A stretch of DNA of 64,000 nt, taken from positions 1,984,001 through 2,048,000 of the forward strand of contig NC_133958.1 in NCBI RefSeq assembly GCF_031877795.1, written 5' to 3'. The notes under the pieces were generated by a model that saw only the letters and a program-made list of their open reading frames with translations, searched no databases and was not told the DNA's origin. Position 1 is the stretch's first letter, and each line of letters opens with the position of its first letter. The translations under genes were made by a program, and so were the position numbers. The stretch comes from Strix aluco (Eukaryota; Chordata; Aves; Strigiformes; Strigidae). Below are positions 10,867 to 24,300 of this stretch, one piece after another.

Positions 10867-13775
10867 TAACAGTAACATATAGTATATAAATAGGGTAAAT
10901 ACTTTAAAATATACAATATATCACATTCGGACATTCGGTCAAAGAAAGGCAACTCTACATGTGTAGCTAAAACATTAATCAAAAGAACAATGCACAGAGA
11001 AAGAAGCAGATGGTAGAAATACATCAGGTCTGGAGAACAGGAGCACACGAAGATTACAGTAGTACAAAATGCAACTCCGGGGCTGGTTACAGGGGGCAGG
11101 AACCACAGGAGCTTTCATGCGATGCTTTTTGTGACCCCAGGAGGGTCTGGATGGGCCATGCAGATGCTTCCCACCCATCTTTGCCCTCCTCCTGTCATAC
11201 AGAGCTGGTGAGAGGAGGTGGGGGGAGGAAGACATGCCAGGATCCTGCACGCATCAGAAACAGGAGACACACCTTGGGATAGAAGGTACCGGCGTTTCAC
11301 AACCTGGTGCCGAGCATTAGCTGATGCTATGGGATTTCCAGCTTCATGAGCTGCACAGGGCCAGACTTCTGGGCCCATCACCCCAAAAAATATCCAAACA
11401 ATGCACACTGATCAGCGCAGCACATGACACCGTATGCAGAAATCAGGTGTTGACATTTCACTGAGCACTGCAGGCCACAGGCTGGCGGTGCATCCAATCT
11501 GCAAACTAATTTGGCCTACAACCAGCCTTGGAGAAGCAAATTCCTATCAGAGCACACGAGGTGCTGGTCTACACAGGCCTAGCCCAGCCACGCCTGCTCA
11601 GACCATGGATCAAACCAGGGTCTGACCCGGATCACTAAATCACCCACCGGCAAACAAATGCGACTGTTTAGTCACCCCACCAGGACAGCCAGCTTCTCAC
11701 ACGACGCCAAAGCAGCTTTCTAGCCACATGCCATCCCTTTGCTTATTAAATACACTCACACCCCTCTGCCTGCTCCAACTGGAGACGCAGTGACGGCTTG
11801 GGAAGAGGCGGTTTCCACACCAGCCTGTCCCCTGCCGAGCAGCAGCAACACCCTCATAAGCTTCACACTGGCCAAATCCTACTTTTCTCTTCCTTCCGAT
11901 CCAAGCACACACACCAGCTGATACAGTTACCTCCCCCCTTGCTGATCTGCTCTCACAGTTATTCCCCTCTTGCTGGGCACAAGCAGGAGGAACCTCTCTG
12001 GTCACGGAGCCCACTGTGAACAAAAACTGTTGTGCAATGCCGAGCTCGAGCCTGCAGCTGGAGAAACTTCACGTGATCATCCCTGCATCGCCTTACCTAG
12101 ACATCCCTGGTGTCGGTTTGGCCTCTCCAGCAGCACAAGCTACGTCAGCCTCCCTCCAAACCCAAATTCTTGTGAGAGCTGCAAGGTCCTGCAAACCTTA
12201 ATGCAATGAAAAGATGTGCAACGTGTCTTGGTACATGTCCCTTGGCACCACAGTTAACGCCTTTAGTGACAGCCAAAGACAGGACATCAGCTTTCCATTT
12301 CCTCTAACTTTCTAAGCCTAACTTGAAACATCTACAGCAAACAAAAGCCACTCACGGGCTGGGCTGATGGGGAAAACCCACCAAACACTCCCCCAGACAG
12401 CACGCTGTCGCTAAGAGCTGAGCAGTACTACCACATACATTCACACCAGCGGTGTAGAAGTGGGTTTGCGAGTCACAGCTCTCAGCCCAGCGGAGGACAC
12501 GGTGCAGTGCCCACCAGCATTTCTCTGGAAGTTCAGCTGTACAGCTTGCAAATAATCTTAACAACCCCCATCTCCCTCCCCAACTCCTCCGCTGTTCCCA
12601 GGCAGTTTACTAAAACTCAGTGCAGGATGCTGAACCCTCTCCACGTAGCTTTACCCTTCAGGATCACAACAGCCTTGGGAGGCCACCCCTGAACTGCGCT
12701 GCTGGGAAGGAAGCAAGAACAGAGCTGTGAGCTCAGCAGGGAAGCCACCCACACGCAGTATTGCTGCTGCTTCTCTCCCAGCCCTTTGGGAGACCCTAAA
12801 TGCAACTGCTTTGCCCTCCAGCGTCCACACTCAGCACTGCACCCTTCAGAAAGGCCCAAACGTCACTTCAAAAACAAAAGCATGCAGAAAAGCTTTGCAT
12901 TCCGTTTCTGCCCCACTAATTACAACTAAAGAGGTACAAAAGGTTTAAAGCAAGACGAGCAGGAGACTAAAGACCCATATGAAAAATTTCTTAATATAAA
13001 GAGCAGTACGCTTTTGTAATATTTATCAACACTACAGCTTCTTCTGATGACTGACTTAGGACCCAACAGTGCACTACGAGGGATTTTGGCAGATGTTGGC
13101 AACGGGCAGGGAGAATCCAGAAAAGCACCAGCTTGTCTGACCCCACAGGGCAAACTACTTCTCTGGGACTACACAAAACCCTGTCACTTTGCCCAGGTGC
13201 CCTCACTTTGCCTAGCTAAACTTGGCCAAATTGTCATGAAACACAGACCAAATATTCTCCCTGGGCAAAGCAAGATGAAAGCACCTAAATTCTCCCCTCC
13301 AATTTTCAAATTATGGGCTTGGGCCAATATCCTCTGAGTCGACAGAAAATAAATCCCTGCCTAATTCAAGCTGGAAGAGAAGAGTCTCCACAACTAGTCC
13401 AGGAAAGCTTCTACGTACACCATTGCAATCCTGAACTGGCTCCACCACAGTAGCCCTGACTCCTGCCAGAAGCCAGGAACTTTGCCAGCACCATGCTGAA
13501 AATACTTTGTGGAAAAGGACCCTTCTTCTCCACAATCTGTGCTTTCGATCAAATACCTGTATTTGCAGTACAACGGGCACAAACTTCTGCCCCGTGGTTC
13601 CTGTTTAGGGAGATGAAGCAGAGCTTACCACACAGAGTCCTACAGAAATGCAAGAGAGAGGTTGGTATCTGTTAACATATTTATACACGTGCTCACTCTC
13701 CTGCTCACTCAGGGTAAATGAAAGCAATGGCAGGATCAGAATATGGAGTATGAACTGTGAAGTATTTTCAGGTGG

Positions 13776-13781
13776 TTTATT
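13776..13781 (-). terminator. Possible proximal polyadenylation signal for CDS2
   Basis: AATAAA on the minus strand, 1.6 kb after the CDS2 stop. It could give a shorter 3' UTR isoform. It is supported only by the hexamer. Confidence 0.35.
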
Positions 13782-15379
13782 TTCCATCGATGCTTAGCTA
13801 GCTCGCAGCGTGTACGTGTCTCCATAACGGGGGTGTCTGTATATAAGATTTATGTCAGCAACTGTTTAAAACAGCAATGTACTTCTGTATTATCTTTCCC
13901 TGTCACTCGTTCCCCAGGTTAAAATAAGGTAAAGTTTCTGTCTCCCATGCACAAACTATGGAAAGAAGTAAAATCAGTCAGCTTGTGTTTGGGAACGTTG
14001 CATGAGGTGTAAACCAGGGATATTTTCACTATCTGATCACCAAAAAACCAAAAAAGTTTTACAACCTTCAGGGCTCTCATTTTTAAATAATAAAAAGGTA
14101 TGACAAAATAAAGGGAAGCACTTAGATAAAACTTGCAGCTGTTAAGTACAAACTCTTTATGAGAAGATTTAGTAAGCGAAGCAGGACAGAAGCCTGCAGG
14201 TAAATGAACCCAGACTGAAATGCAACACAGACCATGATAAACTCAGCAGCATGACATCTAGAACTCAAGTAACAAACAGGTGATAGACGTGATCCCTGAA
14301 AGAAAAACAAAATACCCAGCTGACAGCACCAACGGGGTGCTGGAGCCCCAACCAGCAAACTTCAGAAAAAAAACCAAGTTGGAAACTGTTCTCCAAATTC
14401 ATTGAAATATCCCAGTGCAGGGTTTCCAACCATCAAGAAATGAAAAGGTGTGTGTGGTTCAGTGTTTCTTAAAGGTTATTTGATGGGGGAGAAATGAACC
14501 AAGTTATTTAAAGAGTTGTTCTTACTTGGCAGGAATTACTCAATGAAACCTCAACGTTCTTTAAAACCTATTTACTTGATTCAGTTTTGAAGCAATTTGA
14601 ACCTCCCACATTCCCACAAGCAACTACCAGTTTCTTGACTCCTTGTCCCCAGTCTATCTCTGGTTTAATCGGTTACAAAAATCTTATTTGCCAAAATATC
14701 AGCCATAAAGGAGGGAATGTGAGAGGCACTGCAAAAACCAGCAAGTGAAAATAGATGCAGGTGCCTGGCAGAGGAAGTATGGCTGGAATAGTACAAGATC
14801 CTCTCGGAGCCTTGTTTAACGGAGCCTCCTGCTCACCAGGCACTCTGCAACGAGACTGCACGCAGGCATAAACGTGGCTTTCTGGGAAAATTAACATTGC
14901 ATTCACAGTTACCACCGGAGAAAATGATGGTCCCCAGAGTTGCCATCGTGAACGCAGCCTCGCACCACAGCCAGGGGAGCTGCAGGGCTTCCCCTTCCCC
15001 GCCGGCTCCCCGGCGCAGAGGCGGTTGTACGGACAACGCTTTGCGCGTTCCCTGCACAAACACACTCCCAGGAAAAGTTCAGCTCTGCCCACATGCATCG
15101 AAGGTTAAGAACAGGCCACGAGGACAGTCGTACCCTCCTACTTCACCCAACAGTCCTTCCAAGCCTTAACTCCTCTTCAGCTACAAACCCAAGATTTGCT
15201 CATTTGAACCAAAGCTATATAAATATATTATTAAAAAAACCCACAAATGCAAACATTTACCAAGAAAGGAAGAAAAGTTACAGTGAAATGAGGCCTTGTT
15301 ATTGTCTTAAATCAGGCAAGCCAGGAATTTCCTCGAGGAGGCTTGTCTGTTTTCAGTCCTGTTCCAACTGCCCAGCTGT

Positions 15380-18300
15380 CTATGCGTCCTCCAAACTACC
15401 CAACATACCCTTGTCAACAAGGTGTGCTTTTAGCGTGTTGAAGATGTGGAGCTGCTGGTCTGGCCGCAAGGTTAAGAACTGCTGGATCAGTTTGCTCGGG
15501 TTAGGACCTCTGAAACACAAAAGCATCATTATCAGTGAGTCACATTGCTAAATCTCAACCATCTGGGAACCCAAATGCAATTTCATTAAAATAATAGGCT
15601 TAAAGTGATAGCCATGTTCCCATTCCTTCGCCAGTTCTACCCAGGGAGCTTAACTCCATTTGAGATGTGGAAATGGATTTAAAAGGCACAGGATGCTGAA
15701 CTGTAAACAAAACAAAGAAAAAAAACCAAAACCCCAATTTATTTTCGAGAGGGTTATGCATCTTCCCTTATTAGCAGATGCTCCCCCTCAAAAATCAAAG
15801 CAACCACATAAAGACAGTTCCTCAACTCCTTTAGTACATCTTTTATGCACCTACAGACTTTCTTCTATGCTTGGCTACAAAATACTTGTTAATGCTATAA
15901 AATTAGATTTTTCTCCTTGTTCAGCTCTGGAAACCCTGCTCAAGACTTGCAGGAATGCAGAAGTGACACGGAGGAGTTTCAGAGGGACTGGACTAACAGA
16001 CCTTCAGAAATGAGGGTTGTGTTTCTAGCTCTGCATGACCCTGCTAAAAGATACTTCCCTTCTTCAAGCCTCCATTTCCTCTCCGTCTTGTATTTTTAGA
16101 TGTTAATCTAACAGGGATAACAACTGTCTCTTATGACAAGCCTGTACATCACTTGAGTTTGACAGGGCCCCCAAACTTCACCACAAAGCAAGAAATACCT
16201 GATAAAGCTTGCGATGTACACGTTAACAAAGGTAGCCATCAGGTACTGACAGTCAAAGCGGTCCATGATACCTCCGTGCCCTGGGATTGTGTTGGCAAAG
16301 TCCTGTGCAAAGCAGAAGGGAACGGTCAGTGTGAGGTTAATGGTGGGACCAAATGATCTTCAAGGTCTTTTCCAACAGAGATGATTCTGATTCTCTGCAT
16401 TTAGCAGTTTCAAATGCCTGTTACCTGTACTTGCTCACGTACCTCTAATGCTCAACACTCACACCCTTGCTCTAATTCCTCCCAAAAGGAAGAAGGCAGA
16501 CTAAGAAGATATTTTGTTTAATCTCTCCCTGGTTTGAAAAGTTTCTCCTTTACAAAGTGCCTGAGGGACTCAAAGCTTAAGTCAGATCTGTCACTCAAAG
16601 GTCAAGGAAAGCTGATGTTTATCTCTTGCAACCCTGTCTCGCCTTTCAAGGCATCTTAACCGAACACCGACTGTTTGTACATAAAACCAGCCTGCGAGAT
16701 ATCAGGGGAAGCCTCAGATTGCAAAACTTCCTGACTGGGTCTTTCTTCCTCTACCTCAAGTTCTGAACCAAAGCGAGGTTTAGAAGATCACAGCTGAAAA
16801 TGTTAAGGTCTCTCCCCATTCAGATCAAAACACCCAGATCAAAAAACCACTCCAGCATTTCAGCTGTGACCGAACAAACCTCGCCTCCCTTCCCAATGCG
16901 CCCAGCCTGCCACTCCTTGAGGAACAGGGACTGTTTAGAGTGAGTCCTGGTTTTGGCTGGGACAGAGTTAATTTTCTTCACAGTAGCTGGTATGGGGCTG
17001 TGTTTTGGCTTTGTGCTGAGAACAGCGTTGCTGACACAGGGATGTTTTAGTCACTGCTGAGCAGGGCTTACACAGAGCCAAGGCCTCCTCTGCTCACACC
17101 GCCCCAGAGCGCGTAGGCTGGGGGTGCACAAGGAGCTGGGAGGGGACACAGCCGGGACAGCTGACCCCAACGGGCTGTATTTCCGTATCTGGGATATTCC
17201 ATACCGTGTGACGTCACGCTCAGCGTATAAAGCCGGGGAGAAGGAGGAAGTGGGCGGACGTTTGGAGCGATGGTGTTTGTCTCCCCAAGGCACTGTTACG
17301 TGTGACGGAGCCCGGCTGTCCTGGGGACGGCTGAGCACCCCCTGCCCATGGGAATGGGGAATGGATTCCTTGTTTGGCTTTGCTTGTGCACGTGGCTTTT
17401 GCTTTACCTATTAAACTGTCCTTACCTCAACCCACGAGTTTTCTCAGTTTTACTCTTCCGCTTCTCTCCCCCTTCCCACCGTGGGGGAGTGAGCGAGCGG
17501 CTGGGTGGGGCTGAGCTGCCGGCTGGGGTTAAACCACAACAGAGTGCTAACAACCATTCAGTCTTTCCTTTCTAAAATGCAAATTACCTTCACCACACTC
17601 ACCTTGATTTTGAAGGCCCTCTTAAATCCACTAGCAAAGAAGCCTCCGAATGGCCCAATGAGGGAGGCGAAAGTAGACAGGGCGATGCTGTGGATTTGGA
17701 AGGGGTACATCCGGACTGTCTTCTGCAGAAAGAAAAACATGTCAGAGAAGGATTTTCAACGAGAATAGCACTGCCCACTGCTTGCCCCTCCTTCTCTGTT
17801 CTCCAGGCTTTAGGTCAGTTGGTTTTCAAGTGAGTTTATGTCCCACCAGACTTGTGACAATTCCTTTGGGACTTCAACCAACATGGAGCACCAGTAAATT
17901 CCCCCTTTTTCTGGATGTACCATCATCTCTTGTCATGTTCTTTCAAAGACCATCAAAATAGAGCCCTGATCTCTTTTCTCTTTTCTTTTCCTATCCCAAT
18001 AAATAAAATCCAACAGAGAGAGTCCTACCCAGCCCACCACAGATTGCAGCACCAAGGGGATGTTGTACTCCTGTAGCTGGAACAGCTCGGACGGCTCGCA
18101 GTCCACCGTGAAGCTGTTGGTGTCGTTGTTGAACTCCACCGGACAGGTGAAGCACCGGTACCCAGACATCACATAGGACAGCTTCAAGGAGAGAGAAAAA
18201 GAGACACAGAAAGAGAAAACAGGATTAGTATTTTCCTGAGCAAGGGGGCAGAGCCCATCTCAAGAGAAAAGGCCACTCAAGGAGACAAGGCGAGGAGGGA

Positions 18301-21300
18301 GCCACACTCCCAGCTTCATTAAGAAGATTACTCTCCTGAGAAGTAATTGGCTAAAGGCAGAGTAAGCATTTTCATTTAGTAAGTGCATCTGTTCAGCAAG
18401 CAGTGATCAGAGCCCCGTACGAACAGGCTGAGACAGGCTGCACCGCTCGGTTGAGAGGACGGAAACAAGCAGACACAGAGATGATCATAAAAACAGAGAA
18501 GAATATTCCAAGAGCACTGAATTCCCCGCACAGCCCTTGAAATGATGCACAGTACTCATCCAACAGCAGCAGAGAGAAAATTGTAAGAATAATTGTTGTA
18601 ATGAACATGTCACAGGGTCTAATGAGGACTAAAAACTTCCTCCAGTACTCTGCTCCATCTGCAGTATCTGGGCACAGCACGAAACAGCCACAGACCAGTT
18701 CAAATCCTGGTCTGTAAAGAAAATGTGAAGTCTCTGACAAGAGCTGGAAGAGCTTAAAGCTTGACTGCATTTTTTTAGACAAAACAGTCAACCTAGGAAG
18801 GGAAAAGATCAATGAAATAAGCACCATGACTGCTACTTACCAGCAATCCAAACAAAACGGTGGCAAAAAATCCCCCAATAAAACCCTCCCAGGTCTTCTT
18901 TGGAGAGAGCTGCCAGAGAGAGAGAGAAGAGGATAGTTACAAACTGTACACCTCCGCACACCGCCACACACCTATGCAGCCCTTCCTCACTTGTGAACTG
19001 CTGAGGCAAATACAAATTGGTGTCAACAGCCAAGAAATAAGAGTTTGGTCAGAAGCTGGCACTAACATCTCCGTCTGAAACGGTTCATTTAACTTTACAG
19101 CCTCAAAGACTGGGAGGCACACCAAGTTTAATTTAGAGGCTTGCTTCAGACCCACAGCAAACCACAAAACTGAAGATGAGGGAACACAGAACTAAAACCC
19201 AAAGAAGCCAAAATGCACGTTTCATCCACCAAAGTGTTACAAACCTTGATGAGTGGTGTCCGACCAAAGAAGAACCCGAACATGTATGCCATGATATCAT
19301 TGCAAATCACACAGGAAATTGGGACGATGAACCTAGATGGGAGAAGAATCAAACCATTGGAAAGCGCCAAGATCAGACAACTCCAAGACTTGACTAAATG
19401 AGCAGTTGCTTCATAAGATGCTTTGCAGTGCTGTCACATCAATGTCTCCCCCTCCAATGCAGGAGCAACCACTTGAAGCTCCTTGGGAAATCTGGAGGGA
19501 TTACTCTAGTGCTCTGGGCTAAAAAGCAGGTCATGTACCCAGAATGGCCTGTTTTAAGCATGTTTTCTTTTGCCACACATGACAGGTTGTTAGGCAGTCA
19601 CCTCCTTTTCCCCGGAGAGGCTGCATTTTAGCTGTAAGCAGGCAGCTCTCAGAGCACTCTGGGCTGGTTGTGATGCACAGAGGAACATGCAACCTTGAAG
19701 TGGCCAAAATTACCTCCTTGCTCTGCTGCTTTTGGGAAGACCACCAAAAGGGCTTCCCCTCTGCACAGCAGCTGGAGTAAGGTGGCAGGTTGCAATCTTC
19801 TTCCTTTCACAGTGCTGCTTTTAACATGGTGCTGACAGCATTGTCCCAAATCAAGTGCCGAGCAGCACTTTCTCATCCATTTGCTAGATGTGGGTATAAA
19901 GAGACACCATCCACACAGGCCTGAGGCTGCCTGAAAGGTCCCTACACCCCACAGCAATTTTCAGATGCTTCTTTACAACAACTCTCTAAACTGCTCAAGT
20001 AGCACAAAGCAAGTCCTAAGTCCCTGTGGTATCACTCAATCACTTTGTTTTCTATTCTGAACAGGTTGGTCCCTCACAGGAAGCACCTTCTCCTTGGCCA
20101 TTTGTTTTTTTAAAAGAAAAACTCAAAACACGGTCATCCATTTCAGGCTGCAGAAATCAAAGCAACTCAGAACACACTGCAACTCACCATATCATTCCTT
20201 CAAACAGGTTGTGAATGATGAGGTGCGACTGGGTAACGACAATTAGCAACGTCACATGGGTCCATCCAAACTGGAAGAGAAGAGAGGATGGAGTCCAGCC
20301 CACCTAGAGACACCGCCCATACGCATCGCTGGCAGAAATCAGACGCTGTTAGCTACCTCCCAGGCAGAGAAGGGCTCACGTACACGTGCATTTCTCATAT
20401 GCACCTTCACCACGACAAACACCAAGAGTCACGAAGAGCAGGGAACGGTCACCCGTAGTAATTTATGGGCATGTTCTTCAGCTCAAGCCCAGAGGTGACC
20501 TTCACTGGGGACACTTTTGCTGCACCAAATGCTCTTTAGCCCACCCCTACCCCATACATCTCACTCAGCCTTTTGACTAGACAAGAAGAGGAGAAGACTG
20601 ATAGATATCCAAGTCGTATCCCTGTGTGCTGAATATATTGGAAAGCAAAACTAGATGCGTCGACAGCCAAACACGAGCAACGCTTTACTGATGTCTGGGA
20701 AAACGGGGACATAGCCAATTAACCCTGGTGGCAATCTACCCTCAGTACAAGAGTCACGTAGCCTTGCGCAGTCCTCTCTGCGCAGAAAGTTTTTTACTAG
20801 CATCCACAAATGCAGAGAGAAGAGAATACATGATTGCAGGGAAATTTGGTCAGGGCCAGCTTCCTAAAAATACAGTTTGCTCACAGTAACTTTTCTTCCA
20901 GGCAGCATTACAACACACAACCAGCACAGAGGCATCTACTGACATGTAGTCCTCTACACAACGTTTTCAAGCAGCCTACATTATCCCTTCTTCTGCCTCC
21001 AACTGGGGGCAGCCAGGCCCTGCATTTAACCTTACCATGTAGAACTGCAGACGATAGTGCTTCTTCACCAGACTCAAGACAAACATGCAGAAACCTGATG
21101 AGAGACAGAAGAAAAGTAAATGGTGGGAATGCATCTTCAACAGTAAGAAATAGTTTTTTACCGTGACATTGCACAGCTCCTTAGGATTTCACTTGAGTAA
21201 AGCAGCAACACGGAGAGGGAAAACACACTACTTTGGAAATCACAAAATGCCATTGCCTACAAGTAGCACCTGAACAGATGAACCATCTGGGCTGTCCCGT

Positions 21301-24300
21301 ACAGATTATGGAGTTTTCTTCTACAAAGTCCCACGTAAGAGATTTGCCACCACTACTCTAACCATGCAGCTGAGTGACAGCATCACTGAAAAGCAGAGAT
21401 CATTTGCTATGGATACTGCATTGGGCACAATACTCAGGACAAGAGTAGTTCAAGGAGATTTCTTCCCTCCTGCCCAGATGAGATTAATCAACAGAAAATG
21501 CGGTCTCCACCTGTTAAGTATAGGGCGAAAGAAATGAAGCGGTGGTATTTGCTGAGAATTCGCAGGGGCTCCTCTCTCTGAACCAAGGTGAAGAAATAAT
21601 CCGTCACAGTCTCGCCATAGAAAAAGTAGTTTACGCAGAGCAGGAAGTACCTGTGAAGGATGCAGATGCTTGTTAGCAGGAACCCTAAAAGGCTTCTGGA
21701 GAAACACAGAAAGCGACTGATCCCTAAGGTCTTTACGTTCCAACAAGCAAACAAGCTTTCCTCAAGTGACAACCAGAACTTTATTTCCCCCCGTGTAGAA
21801 ATGTCACCTTCATTTAAACTAGTGGCTGCATCGTTCGGCTCCACTCCACTCACTGCTGGGGTTTGGTTTTGGCCTTCTGATGCACAAAGAGTTTCTGCCT
21901 TTAGGTGGCACTCCTCAACAGCCTCTGCCAGCTTCTGCATCCTAAAGCACCGGCTCTGGGCTTCCCGAAAGGCCTGCTCCTGCCCTCTTCCCAGCCCTCA
22001 CATCCCAACAGTCAACCCTGTTTCACAACCACCTAAAAAATCCCCTCCCACCCAAGCAACCATGTCCATCTCTAAGTGGTGACGCCTGTCAAAGCTGTCC
22101 CTTGCACAGATCATGGGATGCAAATCTCTGTGCTTCATTAACAGGACAAACTCTATCACAGAATCTCAGGTTGGAAAAGCCCCTCGGGATCATCGAGTCC
22201 AACCCTCAGCCCGACTCTACAAAGTTCTCCCCTACCCCACATCCCCCCACAGCTCATCCAAACGGCCCTTAAACACACCCAGGGATGGGGACTCCACCCC
22301 CTCCCTGGGCAGCCTATTCCACTCTCTGACCACTCTGTCGGGGAAACATTTGTTCCTCATGTCCAGTCTGAACCTCCCCTGTTGCAGTTTAAAGCCGTTC
22401 CCTCTCGTTCTGTCACTAATTCCCTGGGAGAAGAGACCAGCACCAACCTCTCCACAACGTCCTTTCAGGGAGCTGCAGAGAGTGATGAGGTCTCCCCTCA
22501 CCTTCTCCTCCTCACACTGAACAGCCCCAGCTCCTTCAGTCTCTCCTCACAGGATTTATTCTCCAGGCCCTTCCCCAGCCTCGTTGCCCTCCTCTGCCCT
22601 CGCTCCAGCCCCTCGAGATCTCTCTCGGATTGAGGTGCCCAAAACTGGACACAACCCTCCAGGTGTGGCCTCACCAGTGCAGAGCACAGGGGGACTGTCA
22701 CCTCCCTGCTTCTGCTGGTCACACTATTTCTAATCCATGCCAGGATGCTGTTGGCTTTCTTAGCCACCTGGGCACACTGCTGGCTCATGTTCAGCTGCTT
22801 GTTAATTAGAACCCCCACATCCTTTTCTTCCAGACAGCTCCAGCCACCCCTCCCCAAGCCTGTAGCCATGCAGGGGGTTGTTGTGGCCCAAGTGCAGGAC
22901 CTGGCACTTGGCCTCGTTGAAGCTCATCCCGTTGACGTTGACCACTGATCCAATCTATCCAGGTCTCTCTGTAGAGCCTCCCTGTCCTCATGCAGATCGA
23001 CACTCCCGCTTCACTTGGTGTCATCTGCGAACTTACTGATGATACACTCTATGTCCTTATCAAGATTGATACAGGCTCTTTCAAGACATTGATCTATCGA
23101 GACTTGGGGGGGCTTTGCCTTTACAAGAGCTGCTAACACATGGCCCTGGCCAACACACAGCAATGCCAGGGTCTCTGGTTTGGAGATAATCCCCTTGCTG
23201 CCCGCCTGCAGTGAGACAAAGCGTCATGGCTGCACACACGCCTGGGGAGGGGAGCAGCTCCCCCCTCACTCACCAGCTGAGCGTCCTGAACCAGGGCAGG
23301 TCATACGAGTGGTACACGTTATAGCCAATTGTGATAATCTCATGGAAACATTTGATCTGGACACACATCACCTGCACAAAAACACATCCGGAAGCTGTAA
23401 TACATGTTGGTTAAACATCTCTCCTCAAGGAAAGAAAAAACATGCACGTGCAGAGCAAAAGATACTTTAGCAGTCGCTATTGGTCTGGCAGGAGTCTAAT
23501 CCAACATGGGAAGGTCACCGTGTTGTTTTTCCCTCCCGTTTCTTCTGCAGGAGGTTTCTAACAACCCCGTGTATTAGCTTTAATTGCAGCCAAATGCTGA
23601 CCACCAGGGCAGGGAGTTACAGACTCCTTCTAGGTTTCCTCCACAGAGAGAGAAATCCAGCAAGCTGAATAAGGACCTCTAAAATATAAGGCTCTGAGCT
23701 GCCCACCCCAGCAGTGGTCCCAGCAACTTTCCCCGCTATGGCTGTGAACGTCAGGGCACTTCTCTGGAGCACTTACTATTGTCATTAAGACCATGGGTCC
23801 CAAGTAGATGATGATGAAGAAGAAGGTGATCATTGCCAGCGTGAGGATGCCTCTTACCCACCAATTCTTCCATCTAGGCCATAGAGAAGGAAAAAACTTA
23901 GAGAAACTCAAAGCCAGGAAGCAGGACAGCACTTCTGCTCTCTGCACATCACAGGAAGGAAACTGAGCCCTGGAAACCCCAAGTTTCCTTTCAGTGCTGC
24001 CGAGTGACCTTGATCCAGTGATGAAGGTCTGGTTGCAGCAGCTGCAAGGCTATGGTTCAGCTCAGCCTTCCCTGCTATGAACCTCACTAAATGCAGAAAG
24101 CATTAGCCAGGTGCAGAGCAGCTCCAAGGGCACTGAAATGGGACAGGAGAGCGTCTGTTCCTGTTCCGCTACAGGTTTCCCACACCTTGGACAAGCTGCA
24201 TGATAAGTTCAAATAAAATGGGGACTATTATCCCTCTCTGCACTCCCTTTCAAGAGGAAACATGGGCGCTGGAGTGCTGTACCCTCACTACTCTCCTACA

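Larger units (their letters stand above)
10845..15379 (-). other. CDS2: CDS2 3' UTR (extent inferred)
   Basis: No coding exon follows the CDS2 stop for about 4.5 kb. The stretch is moderately AT-rich and ends in a very AT-rich block (10855-10930) with ATTTA pentamers on the minus strand and an AATAAA at 10861-10866. Mammalian CDS2 also has a very long 3' UTR. The exact end is not provable without transcript data. Open frames inside it have no recognisable domains. Confidence 0.6.
16948..17541 (+). mobile_element. Solo LTR of an ERVL-like avian endogenous retrovirus
   Basis: A 594-bp segment starts TGGTTTTGGCTGGGACAGAG and ends GGGGTTAAACCACAACA, so it has TG...CA ends. Inside are a CRE (17209-17216), a TATA box at 17226-17231 and an ATTAAA polyadenylation signal near 17409, followed by the GT-rich and C-rich blocks usual in this LTR group. 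No gag, pol or env sequence flanks it, so it is a solo LTR left by recombination between two LTRs. GAGT occurs close to both ends (16942-16945 and 17542-17545), a possible partly decayed target-site duplication. It sits in CDS2 intron 11, antisense to the gene. The family assignment is from memory of common bird LTRs. Confidence 0.82.

Noticed and set aside
17124-17414. 96-codon plus-strand frame
   Set aside because: It lies wholly inside the solo LTR and has no known protein match.
22232-22869. Two adjacent minus-strand frames with clear protein similarity
   Set aside because: They are pieces of one broken CR1 ORF2, not host genes.
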